Assembly (NCBI GenBank): GCA_002049455.2
Contig: KV918856.1
Location: forward strand, 1-64,000
Direction: 5' to 3'
Length of the DNA stretch: 64,000 bases
Source of the DNA: Porphyra umbilicalis
Taxonomy: Eukaryota; Rhodophyta; Bangiophyceae; Bangiales; Bangiaceae
The notes under the pieces were generated by a model that saw nothing but the letters and a program-made list of their open reading frames with translations, was not told the DNA's origin and searched no databases. A program made the position numbers and the translations under genes. Positions 11,231-22,900 of this stretch are shown one piece after another. Position 1 is the stretch's first letter, and every line of letters starts with the position of its first letter.

Positions 11231-14042
11231 GGCGACCACGCATGTGCGGGCGGCTGTCTACCAGCAGCCGCGTGGAGCCGGTTGGGATGGCGGCGGGGCG
11301 ACAAGAGGCGACCACCGGCGGCGGCCAGAGGCGGCGGCCACCGGAACGGCCTTCTCCGCGGCAGGCAGTCGCCGTGAGCGCAGGATGTGGTCACCGGGGC
11401 GGCTACCGCGCCACAAACGCAGGCGGTGATCACCGCGGCGGCGACGGCGATGCGGTCACCGGCGGCGGCCACTATTGACGGCCACAGAAGGCGGTGGCAG
11501 CGGCACGCGACGGCCGGAGGCGGCGGCCGCCGTCGTGGTGGGTGGTGGCCACGAGGACAGCAGGTGGCGGCCCGTGGTGGCGTGACAACAGTGGCAGGGG
11601 GAGGCCCCCTCAGAGACATGCGGTGCCGGGGATGGCAGCTGGTGGCCACTGTCGTCACAGGGGACCCAACAGCCACCAGCGAGGGTCACTAGTGGTAGCC
11701 GCCAGTGATGGTCACCATCGTGTCTGCCGCCCCAAGAGCCACAAACGGCGGCCACTGGCCGTGGGTACCGCGACGGCAGACGACGGGGGAGGCGGCAGGT
11801 GGTGGCCGCCATCGTGGCGGCTGCCGCGGCCGCAAGTGGCTGTCCCCAGAGGCGGTCCCCAGCGGCGGCCCCTGGCCGTGGGCACCGCGGTAGTGCATGA
11901 CGGGGGCGGCGGCAGGTGGTGGCCACCGTTGTGGCGGCTGCCGCGGCCGCGAGCTGCGTCCTGGTCCCCAGAGGCGGTCCTCAGCCGCGGCCACTGGCCG
12001 TGGGTACCGCGACGGCAGACGACGGGGGTGGAGGCACGTGGTGGAAACCATTGTGGCGGCTGCCGCGGCCGCGAGCTGGGTCCTGGTCCCCAGAGGTGGT
12101 CCCCAGCGGCGGCCACTGGCCGTGGACACCGCGGCAGCGCACGATGGGGGTGGCGGCAGGTGGTGGCCGCCGTCGTGGCGGCTGCCGCGGCCGCGAGCTG
12201 GGTCCCCAGCGGCGGTCCCCAGCGGCGACCACCAGAAGCGGACACAAGCGGGGGTGGGGCGGGGAGAGGGGGGGAAGGGAGGAGGTGCAAAGTGCGGGCG
12301 GGGGTACGAATGTTGAGGCGACGCAGAGGGTGGCTGCCAAGGGCCGCGAGCTTCCGTGGGGACCAACCACCCAAAGCCTGCGTGGTGCCACGTCAGTGCT
12401 CCCCAAAAAGTGCCAAAAACGACGCGGTGCCACAGGCACATGCGGGCACTGTCAGGGGGATGGCGAAATGACGAAGGGGACGGAACGGTTGCAGGCAGCA
12501 AGGGGACGGCCGACGTCGCTGGACCCAGAAGAGGGTGCGGTTGTCTGCAGGTGGTGGTGTCTGCATCAGCGAGGGGGACGATCGCCTGGCAGCGCCCCTG
12601 GAGCAGGGGATTGCAAGGAGCGGAGTCGCCGTCAGCGACGGGTGCCTGCAAATCCTGGGCGTTTTAGTGACTCTTTCCGGCGATTTGACGTCCGGCCAGT
12701 TGATGGCGAACAATCATTGGTCCGTTCGGCGAGTCATCGGAGAGTTATGGCATGTACTTGGCAGTGGCCCCCTATTGAAGTCGCGCACGGTTTCCAAGAA
12801 GTTGTACAATCCTGAGTTTATTTTTGGGAGATGGCGAGATCTCTGTGCAGAGAGGCGCCCGGCCAACTCAGCGCCACCCACCAAGGTCGCAACCCAACAC
12901 ACCGTCGCCGACAGCCACAACCCACAACCGCCCCTGTCACCTTCAGGCATGTCCTCCGCACGACCCGACGCCATGCCCGTCCCTCCCTCCCTCCCCCCCT
13001 CCCGTCCCCGCCACCAACCCGCTTACCTGCCCTCGTCACGCGCCCCCTCACCTCGGCGAACCCTCGCCCCTTGGGCGCGCCGTGGCACGTCTGACCTTGG
13101 GTGTGCGCCTCCAACCGCTTGACGACCATGCGTAGATGGAGCTCCTTTGACGACCTCTGCAAGGCGCGCGTGAGGAGCAATATTTGCTGAATGGTAGGGG
13201 TGCTCGCGAGTTTCCCGTGTGGAGGGTGGCCAAGCGCCGCATGCGCCAACGGCGGGTTTGGATCGAGCGTTCGCCTGTCCAACTGGGATGGTGCGAGGTA
13301 CAGAAGCGTTCCGGAGCGCACCACGCGGAACACTAACGTGAGTGGTCCGCCCGCGGCCTCCAGTGGGTCCTCGCTTCGTACCCCGTCGGTTGGTTGCCGT
13401 GCAGCTGGCCGACTGGAGCCGTGCGCTGCTCTTTTCGATCGAGGGTAGGGGGGTGGCCTTGTGCCGTGCTGGCCACCACGCCAGTACAAGAGCGACCCAG
13501 GTTAGGGCAAGGTCTGCGGCGCCGGCTTCATCCATTCGTCTCCCCGCTCAAACTCTCTTGCCCTCCTCTGGTGTCGCGCTCGTGTTGGCCACGCCTACGC
13601 TTTCCCTGCTCCTGTCTCCTTCCCGCCGCCCCTGTTCTCTCTCCGGTCTCGCCCCGGGCTGGTGCCCTCCGTTCACCCGCCGCTCTACTTGCTTCGCCTT
13701 CCACCTCCATCGACTGGCTGGGCGCCCTCGCGGTTGTGCCGGCCATCCACCCCACCCCCTGCCCCCCCGCTGTTGCCCTAACACTCGCCTCCACCTCCTG
13801 ACCATCGGCCCTTGTGGATACCCGCTGTGCCGGGCTTCCGTGCCTCCCGCGCGCCCTTGCGCATTCCTCACCGTCCGCCCCCGACCCCCAACCGTTGGGA
13901 CCTGTTTTTACCCCTGGTGCCAGCCATCTGCCCCCCGCCCCCCCCCCACTCGTTCGTACCTGATCGCCCGGGTTGCGGTCGCCGGCTGTACCAGCGGTGA
14001 TCCTTTGGCGCTGCTTCTTCTCTGTGCCTTCACCCTCTCGTC
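11231..14042. other. Divergent intergenic region inside the transposon
   Basis: Must carry promoters for both transposon genes. The left half (about 11280-12300) is G-rich degenerate repeat DNA including the 120-bp minisatellite. 12650-12850 is less GC-rich. 13500-14040 is strongly pyrimidine-rich on the plus strand, leading into the ATG at 14043. Open frames across the repeats are a by-product of a unit length divisible by three. Confidence 0.4.
11749..12225. repeat. 120-bp minisatellite, about four copies
   Basis: A unit containing GGCCACTGGCCGTGG, CAGGTGGTGGCCGCC and GGCGGCTGCCGCGGCCGC recurs at about 11749, 11868, 11988 and 12108, a period of 119-120 bp. Copies differ at scattered bases. 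Weaker related sequence extends leftward to about 11500. Confidence 0.85.
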
Positions 14043-17000
14043 ATGGCGCCGAACAACCCGACGCCGAGCCGCTTCGCACGCCGCTCCATGGGAATGCGTA
14101 CGACGGAGCGCGCGCGCCAGGGCATGGACGACGCGGTCGAAGACGTACCTATTGACGAGGTCGCTGTGGACGTGAACGCCGGCCCCGTCGCGCGTGGTGA
14201 GGTCGACACCCGCAACCCGGACGCCGTGATCGAGGAGAAAGCGAACTCGGTCAAAGAGGGTGTCATGTACAAGGTCGGCCAGGCCCCCTTTCTCAAGGAC
14301 GTGCCGCACAACGTGAATGAGGACGACCTGGAATTGGGCGACGAGGAGGTCGGGGACGCGAGCGGCATGGAGGTCGCGAATGCGGACGAGGCGGAGAAGG
14401 GCGTTGGGTCTTTCCTCGTTCAGGCGGGAGGTGGCGTCAAGTCCACAGTTGGAAAGGTTGTGGGCGGTGCGGGCAACGGCGCTAACGTCAATGTCAAGGA
14501 GAAGGCGCGGACTGAGGGCGGTCGGATCGTCCTTGTCGACATGCCGGTGCCTTCGGGTGCCTACATGTACCAGTCCACGCTGGACGGGCTGGTGTATAAG
14601 GGACGCAACAAGCAGGTGGCCAAGAAGTCCTTCGGCGGCAAGGTGGAGCTCCACGACGCCGGTGTGCCCGGCACGTTTACATCGCTGGGTGGCGGAACCG
14701 TCTGCCGCACGCCGACTCCCAGTGATGGCAGGCGCTCTACTCGTCGGGTGGAGTCAGTCGGTCGTGGTAGCTCCGGTGGTCCGTCGGGGCTACAGACGGC
14801 GCCTGCGGTGCCTCGTGAGCGTCATGCCGAACATGCACTTACGCCGACCTGTCCCGCCGGCCCTCCCGGATTTCCTCCGCTTCCTGCTGCGTCGTCTCGT
14901 GTTCGCTCGACGCCTCTCTCGACGCCTCGCGGGCCTACCTTTGTCTCTGCTACTCGAGCTGGCCGAGGTGCCGCTGTGGTCGGGTTTAGCGGCGCTGTTG
15001 GTGAGACAGTTGCGAATGGTGCGGGACCTCCTGCCGGCCGTGGTGGGCGCAACCGTGTCACCTCCTCCGGGGGGCCTGCAGCAGCTCTTGATGTGGACGT
15101 GCCTCCTGTCAACCAAGCGGTTGAGCCATTGGTGTCTGGTTCCGAACAGACCGCTGCTGTTAATGCCGTTCCGCTTGCAGGAGCCGAGCCGCTGCTCCAG
15201 CCAGAGGCGATGGACGTGAGTGCAGTGCGCACCTGGTCTTTGCCGCCGGTGGGTGCCTGGGTGCGGCCCAGCCGCTTCCCGGGGCTTGGGCCTGCTGGAT
15301 TGCTCGGCTCGCACGGGGTTCCTCCCCTGCCAGCGGCTGGGGCCCTTCCCGCTGCTGTTGTCCGCACATCTCTTCTTCCATCGGCTACTGGCACGGCGTC
15401 TACCCACGCGGCCGTGTCGGTGATGGCCGCAGCATCTGCTGGCCTTTCCCGTCAGGGGAAGCGAATGACAACGCGTTACGCGCTACCGCCGCCTCGCGAG
15501 GCGGCCATGACGTCTGGACGTGGGCAGAGTTCTCTTTCGCCGGCGCCGCGGCGCGTCTCCGTGCCCGTTCGCGTTGATACGCCGCCTCCGTCGGCGCCGC
15601 GTTGGTCTGGACCTCCTCCCCAGCGATGGACTGGTGCTCTGACGCCGCCCCCTCGTCGGGACGTCTCGCCATTGCGGGCGGCCGCAGTTTCCGTTGGGGC
15701 AGGCTCTACTGTTGGTGGCAGATCGGTCGTCGCCGCGCCTCGGCTGGTGATTGACCTGGTTGACAATACTCCGGACAACACGCCACCTGCCTCGCCCCCC
15801 CCTGGACTCAGCCGCCTTCCCGCATTGGGTTCGACCTCGGTGCCATCGTCGCGCTCACCCTCACCGAGGCCCAGCAGCGGCAAGCGTCGCCGTCGGGAGG
15901 AGCGGCACGCCGCCCGGGCGGAGGCCACTGTTCTCGAAGAGGTGGCATCGCTCATCAAGACGGGCCTTGCCTCTGTGCGCGCGGAGCTGACGCGCGTCAA
16001 GGCGGAGCTCGTCATTGTCAAGACGCAGGCGGCTTCCGCTTTGCGAAAAATGGACGCTATGGCGGCTGCGGGCGACGCCGACTCTGGCGGCAATGCCAAC
16101 GTGCTCGAGCGTATGGCCGTGCTTGAGCGTCTGATGGTGGAAATGCGGGAGCAGCTCACGGTCGATGGCGAAGAGGACGCCCCGACGTCGAAGGCCGGCC
16201 TGGCTAAGAACGACGCCGTCGTGCTCGTTAATAAGGTGAAGGTATGTTGGTTGCATGATGCGTGTTCTTTGTGGCGACATGCACCTTGCCTGTTGATGGG
16301 GCGCACGACTTGGTGCCTTCGCGAGCCGTGTGTACGGTGCAGGTGAGCTGGCGATACTTTGCGAACGAGTACTCTGGGCGGCGCTGCATGCTGACATCGT
16401 TCACATCATGTTATCGGCTGCTTTCATTTTCTTTGCACACGTACCTTCTTGCTTTTCTCGCTGTGCACAGGATGCTTTTCAGCAGGCGCTGAAAGACGAC
16501 GCCCGCTTGGCCAAGTCTCCGGGTGAGCTCTACCGTCTCAGTGAGCACGTCAACCAGCGATTGATTGACGTGGCGGTCGGCGTCTACGGGTGCTCGGACC
16601 AGGAGGCGGCGGTCCTGTTGCAGAAAAAGATTATGCTGCCTGTGCGCAAGCCCATGAAGGGCTTTTCGATGGTAGTTGCCTACCAGTACATCAAGCGCAC
16701 CGTGTCACATTTCAACACGTCCATCACCAACGCGACTGTGTCGACGTGGGTGAAGCGGATGCACGCACTCAAGGAGATTGGCGAGTGGTCTACGGGCAAC
16801 CGTCGCACGCTCAACCTCTCGGGACCTGAGGCGCTGGACCAGCTGCGCGGGGACGCCTTCATCAAGGACGCATGTGGTCGCATTGCTATCCTCGACAGCT
16901 TGGCCGCGGTGATTGCCGAGTTTTCTGGCACGGACAACATGGTCTTTTGGGGTGGGGCCAACCGGTCATCGCGCGTCATTCGGTGCTACTTTGCACACCT

Positions 17001-18086
17001 GGCTTGGGTCTCATTTCGGGTACGCTTGCATACGATCGGGTGGGACTGTCGCGTGACGTTTTCTTGTGAGGATGGCCGGTCGCTTGCAAGAGAGACGACT
17101 GTGGTCAGCGGGGTGGCCGGACAGCGCCTTGCCTGGGGCGTGCATTCCAGTTACTGCTGTTGCCTTGAGCAGACGACAGCACCAGCTACGCATAAGCTCC
17201 CAACTGTGACTGACCCCGCTTCTATTGCACGAAGCGCACTCTTCTTACTCCCTCTCCATGTCCATGCCAATAGGTGCGCGGTTATTTGCGCAACCGTGCC
17301 GCCCTGCCGCCAGTCGTGGCGAGTGCGACGGCCATCAACGAAGGCCATCGCAGCCTCTTCATCCAAGAGTTGGAGTACCTGCACCAGATTGTGCCGCGCG
17401 ACAACGACGTACATGACGGGCTGCAGCTGATTGACGGGGCGAGCGAAGCGCGGCACCTCGACGTGATGCCGTCTCAGAAAGGCATTCCATCGGTCTCCCT
17501 GTTCGCTGCCGGTGAGGACGGAGGCGAGAGCGACAACGGTCTGTACGTCACGCCGCCCTCCTCTGGCGAGAACTCAGCCGGTGTGCCTGCCCACAGCGGC
17601 ACCGCAGGCTGTCCGGCGTGCCCCCGCATCGGTGGCATTTGCACGACGCTTGTGCTGAGCGATGGCGTCGTCGTACCAGGGCCGGAGACACCCGTCGTTG
17701 TTCCGCAACGCGGCCGTGCCGAGGAGCCGAATGCCGGCCAGCGCACGACCATGGTGCTTCCGCGGGCGGTTGCTGCCGCCATCCATGCTGCGCGCATGGA
17801 GCAAGACGAGGAGGAGGAGCCACTGCCGCGCACACACTCGGGCAACCAAGCAAGCCAGCAGCTGGACTTCGAGACCGCGGCTATTGAGGCGGCTCTGGGT
17901 TTGTCCCCGATGGGTTCTATGCCAGCGGCACCCTCTTCTCCGCCGCCTCCGCCACGCGTCACTCAACACGATGGCGCAGCCGGGGCTCGTGACGGAGACG
18001 GAGATGACGAAGACGAGGTGACACCGGCGAGCCGAGAGCAAGTCGCGCAGTGGCGCGCCTATCGTGCTGCGCGTGTGCACCAGTAG
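14043..18086 (+). CDS. Unrecognised three-exon gene inside the transposon (second element-encoded protein?)
   Basis: Exons 14043-16241, 16471-17019 and 17274-18086 all join in phase 0 (donors GTATGT and GTACGC, acceptors CACAG and AATAG), giving 1186 aa. Residues 1-220 are acidic and of ordinary composition. About 220-640 is Pro/Ser/Arg-rich and probably disordered. About 640-690 is a coiled coil preceded by a basic RRRREERHAARAEA stretch (possible nuclear signal). Exon 2 is a compact well-composed domain (DAFQQALKDDARLAKSPGEL, then SMVVAYQYIKRTVSHFNTSI). The tail is acidic and Pro-rich. I recognise no family. Position between the inverted ends, divergent from the transposase, suggests a transposon accessory protein comparable in role to TnpA of CACTA elements; that is inference. 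A host gene trapped within the interval is the alternative. Confidence 0.7.
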
Positions 18087-18511
18087 ATGGCGGCCGGGGT
18101 CGTGCTGATTGGGTGTGTGTCGGGAGTGAGTAGTGTTGCCGTGGCGTGTTTGTAGCTCGGTGGAGTCTGCAAGCGCATACAAAGAACACTCGATTCCCTG
18201 CAGCAGTCGCCCCCGGCTCCCGCGTACCCGCCCATGCGCACTAATCGATAGTGATTCATTAATCATGCGTAGTAGCGCGGATCAACAAATTGAAGGACTG
18301 CACAAAGGCATACTTGTAGCTGAAACAGACTGCACATCATTCCGAAAAAAGACTTGCGGCCCCTTGAACTAACGAAGGCAGCCTCTGATGTGCTAATCGG
18401 GCGCAACCTCGTGTCACCTCTTGATATACGAGCCGTGTTTTTCCCCAGGCCCACGCACGAGATCCATGCACCTGAACAACCTTGTAACAGAAGTCGGTGT
18501 TGATGGGCGTT

Positions 18512-18541
18512 TGTTCGGCGAACAAGTGCCCAACAAACGCC
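18512..18541 (-). repeat. Right terminal inverted repeat candidate
   Basis: Reverse complement of the left end: CCCAACAAACGCC at 18529-18541 and TGTTCGG at 18512-18518, with the same ten-base spacer. The inner side (GGGCGTTTGTT at about 18504-18514) makes the right end itself partly palindromic. Confidence 0.5.
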
Positions 18542-20882
18542 GGGATTGTTGGGGCGCCCCCGTGCAGAGACGATCCATGGACACCCGGCGGTTTTCAACG
18601 AGTACGAATGGGATCAACTTGTCGGCAATTGTGCTCGATGGGGGGCAAGTCACGGGCGAGGTGCGGCGGCGCGGGGGCCCGTCGGACAGCACATCCGCAC
18701 GGCCGGATACGACGGGCGGACCGGTGGTCAGTTGAGCGACCCAGCGGCAAGTGCGCCAGACAAAAGTAATTATCTCGCTGGGACCCGGCGCTGACTGGAT
18801 TGGGGAAGCGTCGTGGCGCGGTCAACTGGCACGGACGCTGGCTCGATCGCATCCCGGGCGGCGATCCCACGGACGCCGTCTCCTTCCGACCACTCTGGTT
18901 CCCACCCGCCATGCCCACCGCTGCGGCCGTCACGGTGGTGGAAGGCGCAGCTCAGCCGGCGGTTGTGGGCGTCCAATTCGGGGTGCAGCAGTGGGGCGGC
19001 CGGCGGCAACGGCGGCGAGTGGCGGCGGGTACCCCTCATGAGCGGCCCGACGCGGTCCGTCCGAGGCACGAGGGCCTTGTCGGGCGCTTCGTGCGCCACT
19101 TGCACACCAAGCGGCCCCCAAGTGCAGACAGAGGCCCAAAGTGGGGGGGAAAGTGAAGGGAGAGAGCCCAGCGGAGCATATTGGGATCCACTCATTGTGA
19201 CAAAGAGCATGCCCCGCCGCCTTGGTGCGTACCATCCGAATTTCGGGTGTGAAACGCGGGGGAGCTCGTCATGAGCCGACTCGCAGTGACACCCTTCAAC
19301 CCCACTGCTGGTGACGAGTGAGTCGTATCGGTGCCAAGCACCCGGCGGGCGGCGACGAATGCGGCGCAGCGCTCGACTCCCCCCCCCGCGTCTGCTTTGG
19401 GCGCGTGCACCCCAGACCAACCAGCGGGAAATGCGTCGCCGTCGCGGCATCCCCACCGCCGTCCCAGGCTGGTGGTGCCGCCACCTCCACGACCGCCGCC
19501 GCCCGCTTGCGCGTCAGCCCCGCTCCGTCTCCCCGTCGGGCGTGTGGCCACTCTCTGGGCGGCAGGGGGCCCCTGCCGCCACGGGCCCGCCCGTCTTGCG
19601 CCGCAGGCGCCGGCGGCTGCAAGCGGGGGGACGCGACGTGCCGCGTCCCGGCGTGCGCGCATGCGAGACACGCGCCGCCGCCACGGCGGGCGGCCGCCCC
19701 CCCCGCGGGGCCACGTCACCCGGGGACGCTGCCGACACGCGGCGGCGGCGGCCGCCGCGTGGCTGGCGCCGTGTGCGCGGCGGCAGTCGATTCGGCCAAC
19801 CGCAGACCGCCGGTGCGGGTGGAAGATGCGATCCGCGTTCCTGGTTGGCTCTGGTGCGAACCCCATTCATCGCGAGTGTACCGTACAGTACAGTACAGTG
19901 CACTACGGCGGTGTGGGCCCACAGCAAGGTTCCAACCGTGCATCGCTGGCGCCGCCCCCGTTGACGGGCGGCTTGTGGCTCGCCGTGGCGACGATTCAGT
20001 GTTGCCCACGGCCACACCCGTCCGGGGGCCCTGTTGGGCGCCCATTGGCGCACGCCACGCCCTTTAAATATCCCTGTTGTGGGTGGCGGGCATTTTCACA
20101 GCGCGACGAATATCCCAGCGGGCCATGCCCCCTCGCGTGGTCCGCCGGCGACCCGACGCACGCACCCGGCGGCGCGTCGACAGATTCGGTGGTTGGAGGC
20201 GCCGCCGCTGTCCGACACTGGCTGGATTCGGCGCGCCGGGCACACGCTGTCATTCGCCGTCGCCCCAGTGCATCGTCACGGGGATGGCACCACGCCGGCC
20301 GTCTGCGCGGCGCGGTGCAGTCGTCAACCAACATTCGCCACACACGGCGCCGCGTTGCCCCCCACACGTGACAGGGTGGCGGCGGACTGGGGCGCCGCCG
20401 CCCGAGGCGGCCACGGCGGGGCGTGGCCCCGCGCCTGGGCGCGGACTGAATGAATATTCTACCGAGGCGAACCGGATCGCAGGCGCCGCCCCAGCCCCCG
20501 TCCCAAGATGCGCAATCGAGGGGATCGCGCCCCCAGGCACCTCCACCGACGGGCGGGGAACCCCCGTACCGTACTCCCGCCGTCTACCCGTGGGGGCGGG
20601 ACGCGCGCCTCATTCGTGAACATTTCGTGGCGGGAGTGGTCTTGCGGCGTCCCGCCCTGCACCGTACGCCTCGCCTGCCCCCCTCCAGGTGCTGGCTATT
20701 GACGTGTCAGCGGCGAGCCTCCAGGTGCCCCGCCACGTCCGCACGCGCGGCTGGGCGGCAGCCGGCGACCCGCCCTGCACCTGCTGCGCCGAGCGGCGCG
20801 CGCCCCCTCTTTTGCGCGTCCCGCTCTTCACTGGCACGGGCGGCTCGCGCCGTAGCTCCCTCTTCCTCCCCATCGCCGTCAA
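18542..20882. other. Intergenic, no gene recognised; TATA-like box at 20063
   Basis: Several long open frames exist here but none has protein-like composition or a recognisable domain. A TTTAAATA box at 20063-20070 is an isolated promoter-like signal about 830 bp upstream of the carrier gene. A short CAGTA-type repetition sits around 19879-19900. Confidence 0.35.
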
Positions 20883-20897
20883 CCCCCCCCCCCCCCC
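20883..20897. repeat. C15 tract three bases before a start codon
   Basis: Fifteen C residues followed by GTC and the ATG at 20901. Part of a recurrent C-tract/start-codon arrangement in this window. Confidence 0.6.
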
Positions 20898-20900
20898 GTC

Positions 20901-22273
20901 ATGACTGGCATCCTCCCTCCTCCGCCGCCGCGGCGGCCACGACTCACCCTCCCCCTGCCCAGCCGCCCCCCCCCCCCCCCCCCCGCCGACCGCATGCGGA
21001 CGCTCCTCCTGTCGGCGAGCATGGTCACCGCCCCCGGCGGCGGCGGCGGCTCCCCCGCCTTTGCGCCGCCCGCCACGACGACGGCGCGCCCCCCACACCG
21101 CCGCGACGCGGCGTGTGGCGACGCGCCCCCGTCGCCGCGGGCCCCCCCCCCCCCCCCGCCGCCGACGACGGCTCGCCGCGGCGGCGGCGGCACCGCCTCG
21201 ACGGCGCGCGGCGCGTCGCGGCCGCCGCGGCCGTGGCGGGCGCCGCCGCCGCCGCCGCCACCCTCGTGGCCGTGCCGACCGACGGGCTGCTCCGCGCCGC
21301 CGCGGCCGCCACCTCCCGCGCAATGGCGACGGCGCCGTCGGCGGCGGCGGGGGCGGCGGCGGGGGCGGCGGGTGCGGGCGCCGCCGGCGGGGGGGGCGCC
21401 GGCTTGTGGGCGGGCGCCAGCGGGCAGCTGCTCAAGCGGGTGCCGACCAAGCTCCTCGCCGCCGCCCTCAACGAGGCGGCCTTGATGGGCGCGACCGCCG
21501 CCGCGGCGGCGGGCGTCGGCGCGTCGACGGCGGGGGGGGAGGGGGGGGGGGGGGGCACCCCCGCCGCCCCCACCGCCGCCCCCACCGTCGGCGGGCGCGG
21601 CGGCCAAGCGCCGCCGCTGCCGCATGCCCGGCGCGGCGGCGCCAGCGTCCCCGCCGGCTCTGCCCGCGTGGTACCCCACCGCCGCCGCCGGCGGCGCCGG
21701 TGCGGGGCACCCGAGCGGCGGGTTGGGCCCCCCCCCCCCCCCCCCCCCCCTCCGCGGCGCCACGCCAGAGTTGGACGCGCGGACCAAGCTCCTCGTCACC
21801 ACCGCCGCCGCCGCCGCCGCCGTTGCGGTCACCTACCCCCTCCACGCCGCCTACTACGCGGGGAGCCGGGGCGCCGCTGCGGGGGGCGCGGGGGCGGCGG
21901 GCCGCCGCCTCCTCCCCGCCGCCCTCGCCTTCCTCCGCACCGCCCCCCGGCGGTCCCTCTACGCGGGCGTCGGGCCCGCCATGGCGGCGGCGGCGCTCTA
22001 CCCCGCCGCCGCAGCGCCGCTCGGCGGCGCCCTCCCCCGCGTCGCCGCCGCCGTTGCCGCCCGCGCCGCCGTCGAGCCGCTGCGCGCCGCGACGCGGGCG
22101 GCGGCGGCGGGCGCGCCGGGCTCCGTGGCCCTCTACGCGGGCTTTGGCCGCCGCTGCGTGCGGTACGCGGTCACGTCAGTGACGGCGGCGGTCGTGCGGG
22201 GGGCGCTGCTGGGGGGGGGGGGGGGGGGGGGGGGGGGTCCCCCGTGCCCGTCGCCCCGTTTGTGCTGCGCTAA
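20901..22273 (+). CDS. Mitochondrial carrier (SLC25-like) protein, very Ala-rich, frame broken at G/C runs
   Basis: Pieces in shifted frames resemble three carrier repeats, each with the Pro-x-[Asp/Glu/His] bend and a following glycine motif: VAVPTDGLLRA with LWAGASGQLLKRVPTKLLAA; VAVTYPLHAAYY with SLYAGVGPAMAAAALYPAA; and AAVEPLRAATRAA with ALYAGFGRRCVRYAVTSV. Carriers exchange metabolites across the inner mitochondrial (sometimes plastid) membrane; the substrate cannot be guessed. Breaks lie in the C-run near 21139-21160, the G-run near 21537-21554, the C-run near 21727-21752 and the G-run near 22209-22237. The start at 20901 or 20994 is uncertain. The C-terminus PVAPFVLR with stop at 22271-22273 is the most likely end. 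The canonical PxD/ExxK/R signatures are eroded, so a degenerate carrier or pseudogene is possible. Confidence 0.55.
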
Positions 22274-22900
22274 GCGCCGCTGCTGCGCGCCGCGCCGCGC
22301 GGGGCGGGGGGGGGGCGGTGGCGCGGCGGCCGGCGGCCGGCGCTGTCTTTTTTTTTTGGGGGGGCGCCCACGCGGGCGCTACGCACTCGGAGTTGTGCTT
22401 GTTCTTCCTTCCGTTTGACGGGCGCGCGCGGGCGCCCCGTCCGCTGACGCACCGCACTGGGGGCGCGTGGAGCGTTTGTACCATCACACTTGTATCACCA
22501 CCAACCATGTACCAATATGTACCAGTAGGCATCCCGTCCTCGTCTTGTGTAGAGATGTTTTTTTTTGTGGCTAGGCGGTCATCGATAGAAGCACGGCGAT
22601 CGCGTGCGCTGCGGCGCACCAGATTCCATCCCTTGGGTTTGGCCCTCTCGCACCGCTGTGTCTGTTGGCCCTCACACACCGCCGTGTCTGTCCCCTTTTG
22701 TGACCACAACGGCCCGCCGCAAGCATCCACATCCCCGCACGCTCCGCCCCAGCTGCCACGGTCGACGTCTGCCTCGGACGCTGCCATCGAAACGGCGGCG
22801 GCAGCGAGTGTGCTGCCACGTCGGCGCCGCGTGGCGGCGCAGAGGACGGACGGTTTTGATTCGGCTCGACTCGTCAGGAGCGTTTCGACGGGGCCCCAAC
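22274..22900. other. Intergenic, downstream of carrier gene
   Basis: No gene seen. It includes a T-run near 22347-22355 and a second near 22556-22565 that could mark transcript ends. Confidence 0.35.

Larger units (their letters stand above)
6864..18541. mobile_element. Probable autonomous Plavaka/CACTA-like DNA transposon, about 11.7 kb
   Basis: The ends share an inverted motif with identical spacing: GGCGTTTGTTGGG, ten bases, then CCGAACA at 6864-6893, and the same arrangement on the opposite strand at 18541-18512. Between them lie a Plavaka-like transposase transcribed leftward (7504-11230) and an unrelated three-exon gene transcribed rightward (14043-18086), separated by a minisatellite. 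Two divergent genes between inverted ends fit an autonomous class II element. I could not define the exact outer borders or a target-site duplication, and the ends also contain secondary palindromes built from the same GTTTGTT/AACAAAC words, so the limits are approximate. Confidence 0.55.

Noticed and set aside
11494-12471. Open frames through the minisatellite on both strands
   Set aside because: Explained by a repeat unit of about 120 bp, divisible by three; no protein-like signature.
18542-20882. Several overlapping frames (for example 19331-20371 plus) as genes
   Set aside because: All frames are similarly open, Arg/Pro-rich and without domains; only composition-driven.
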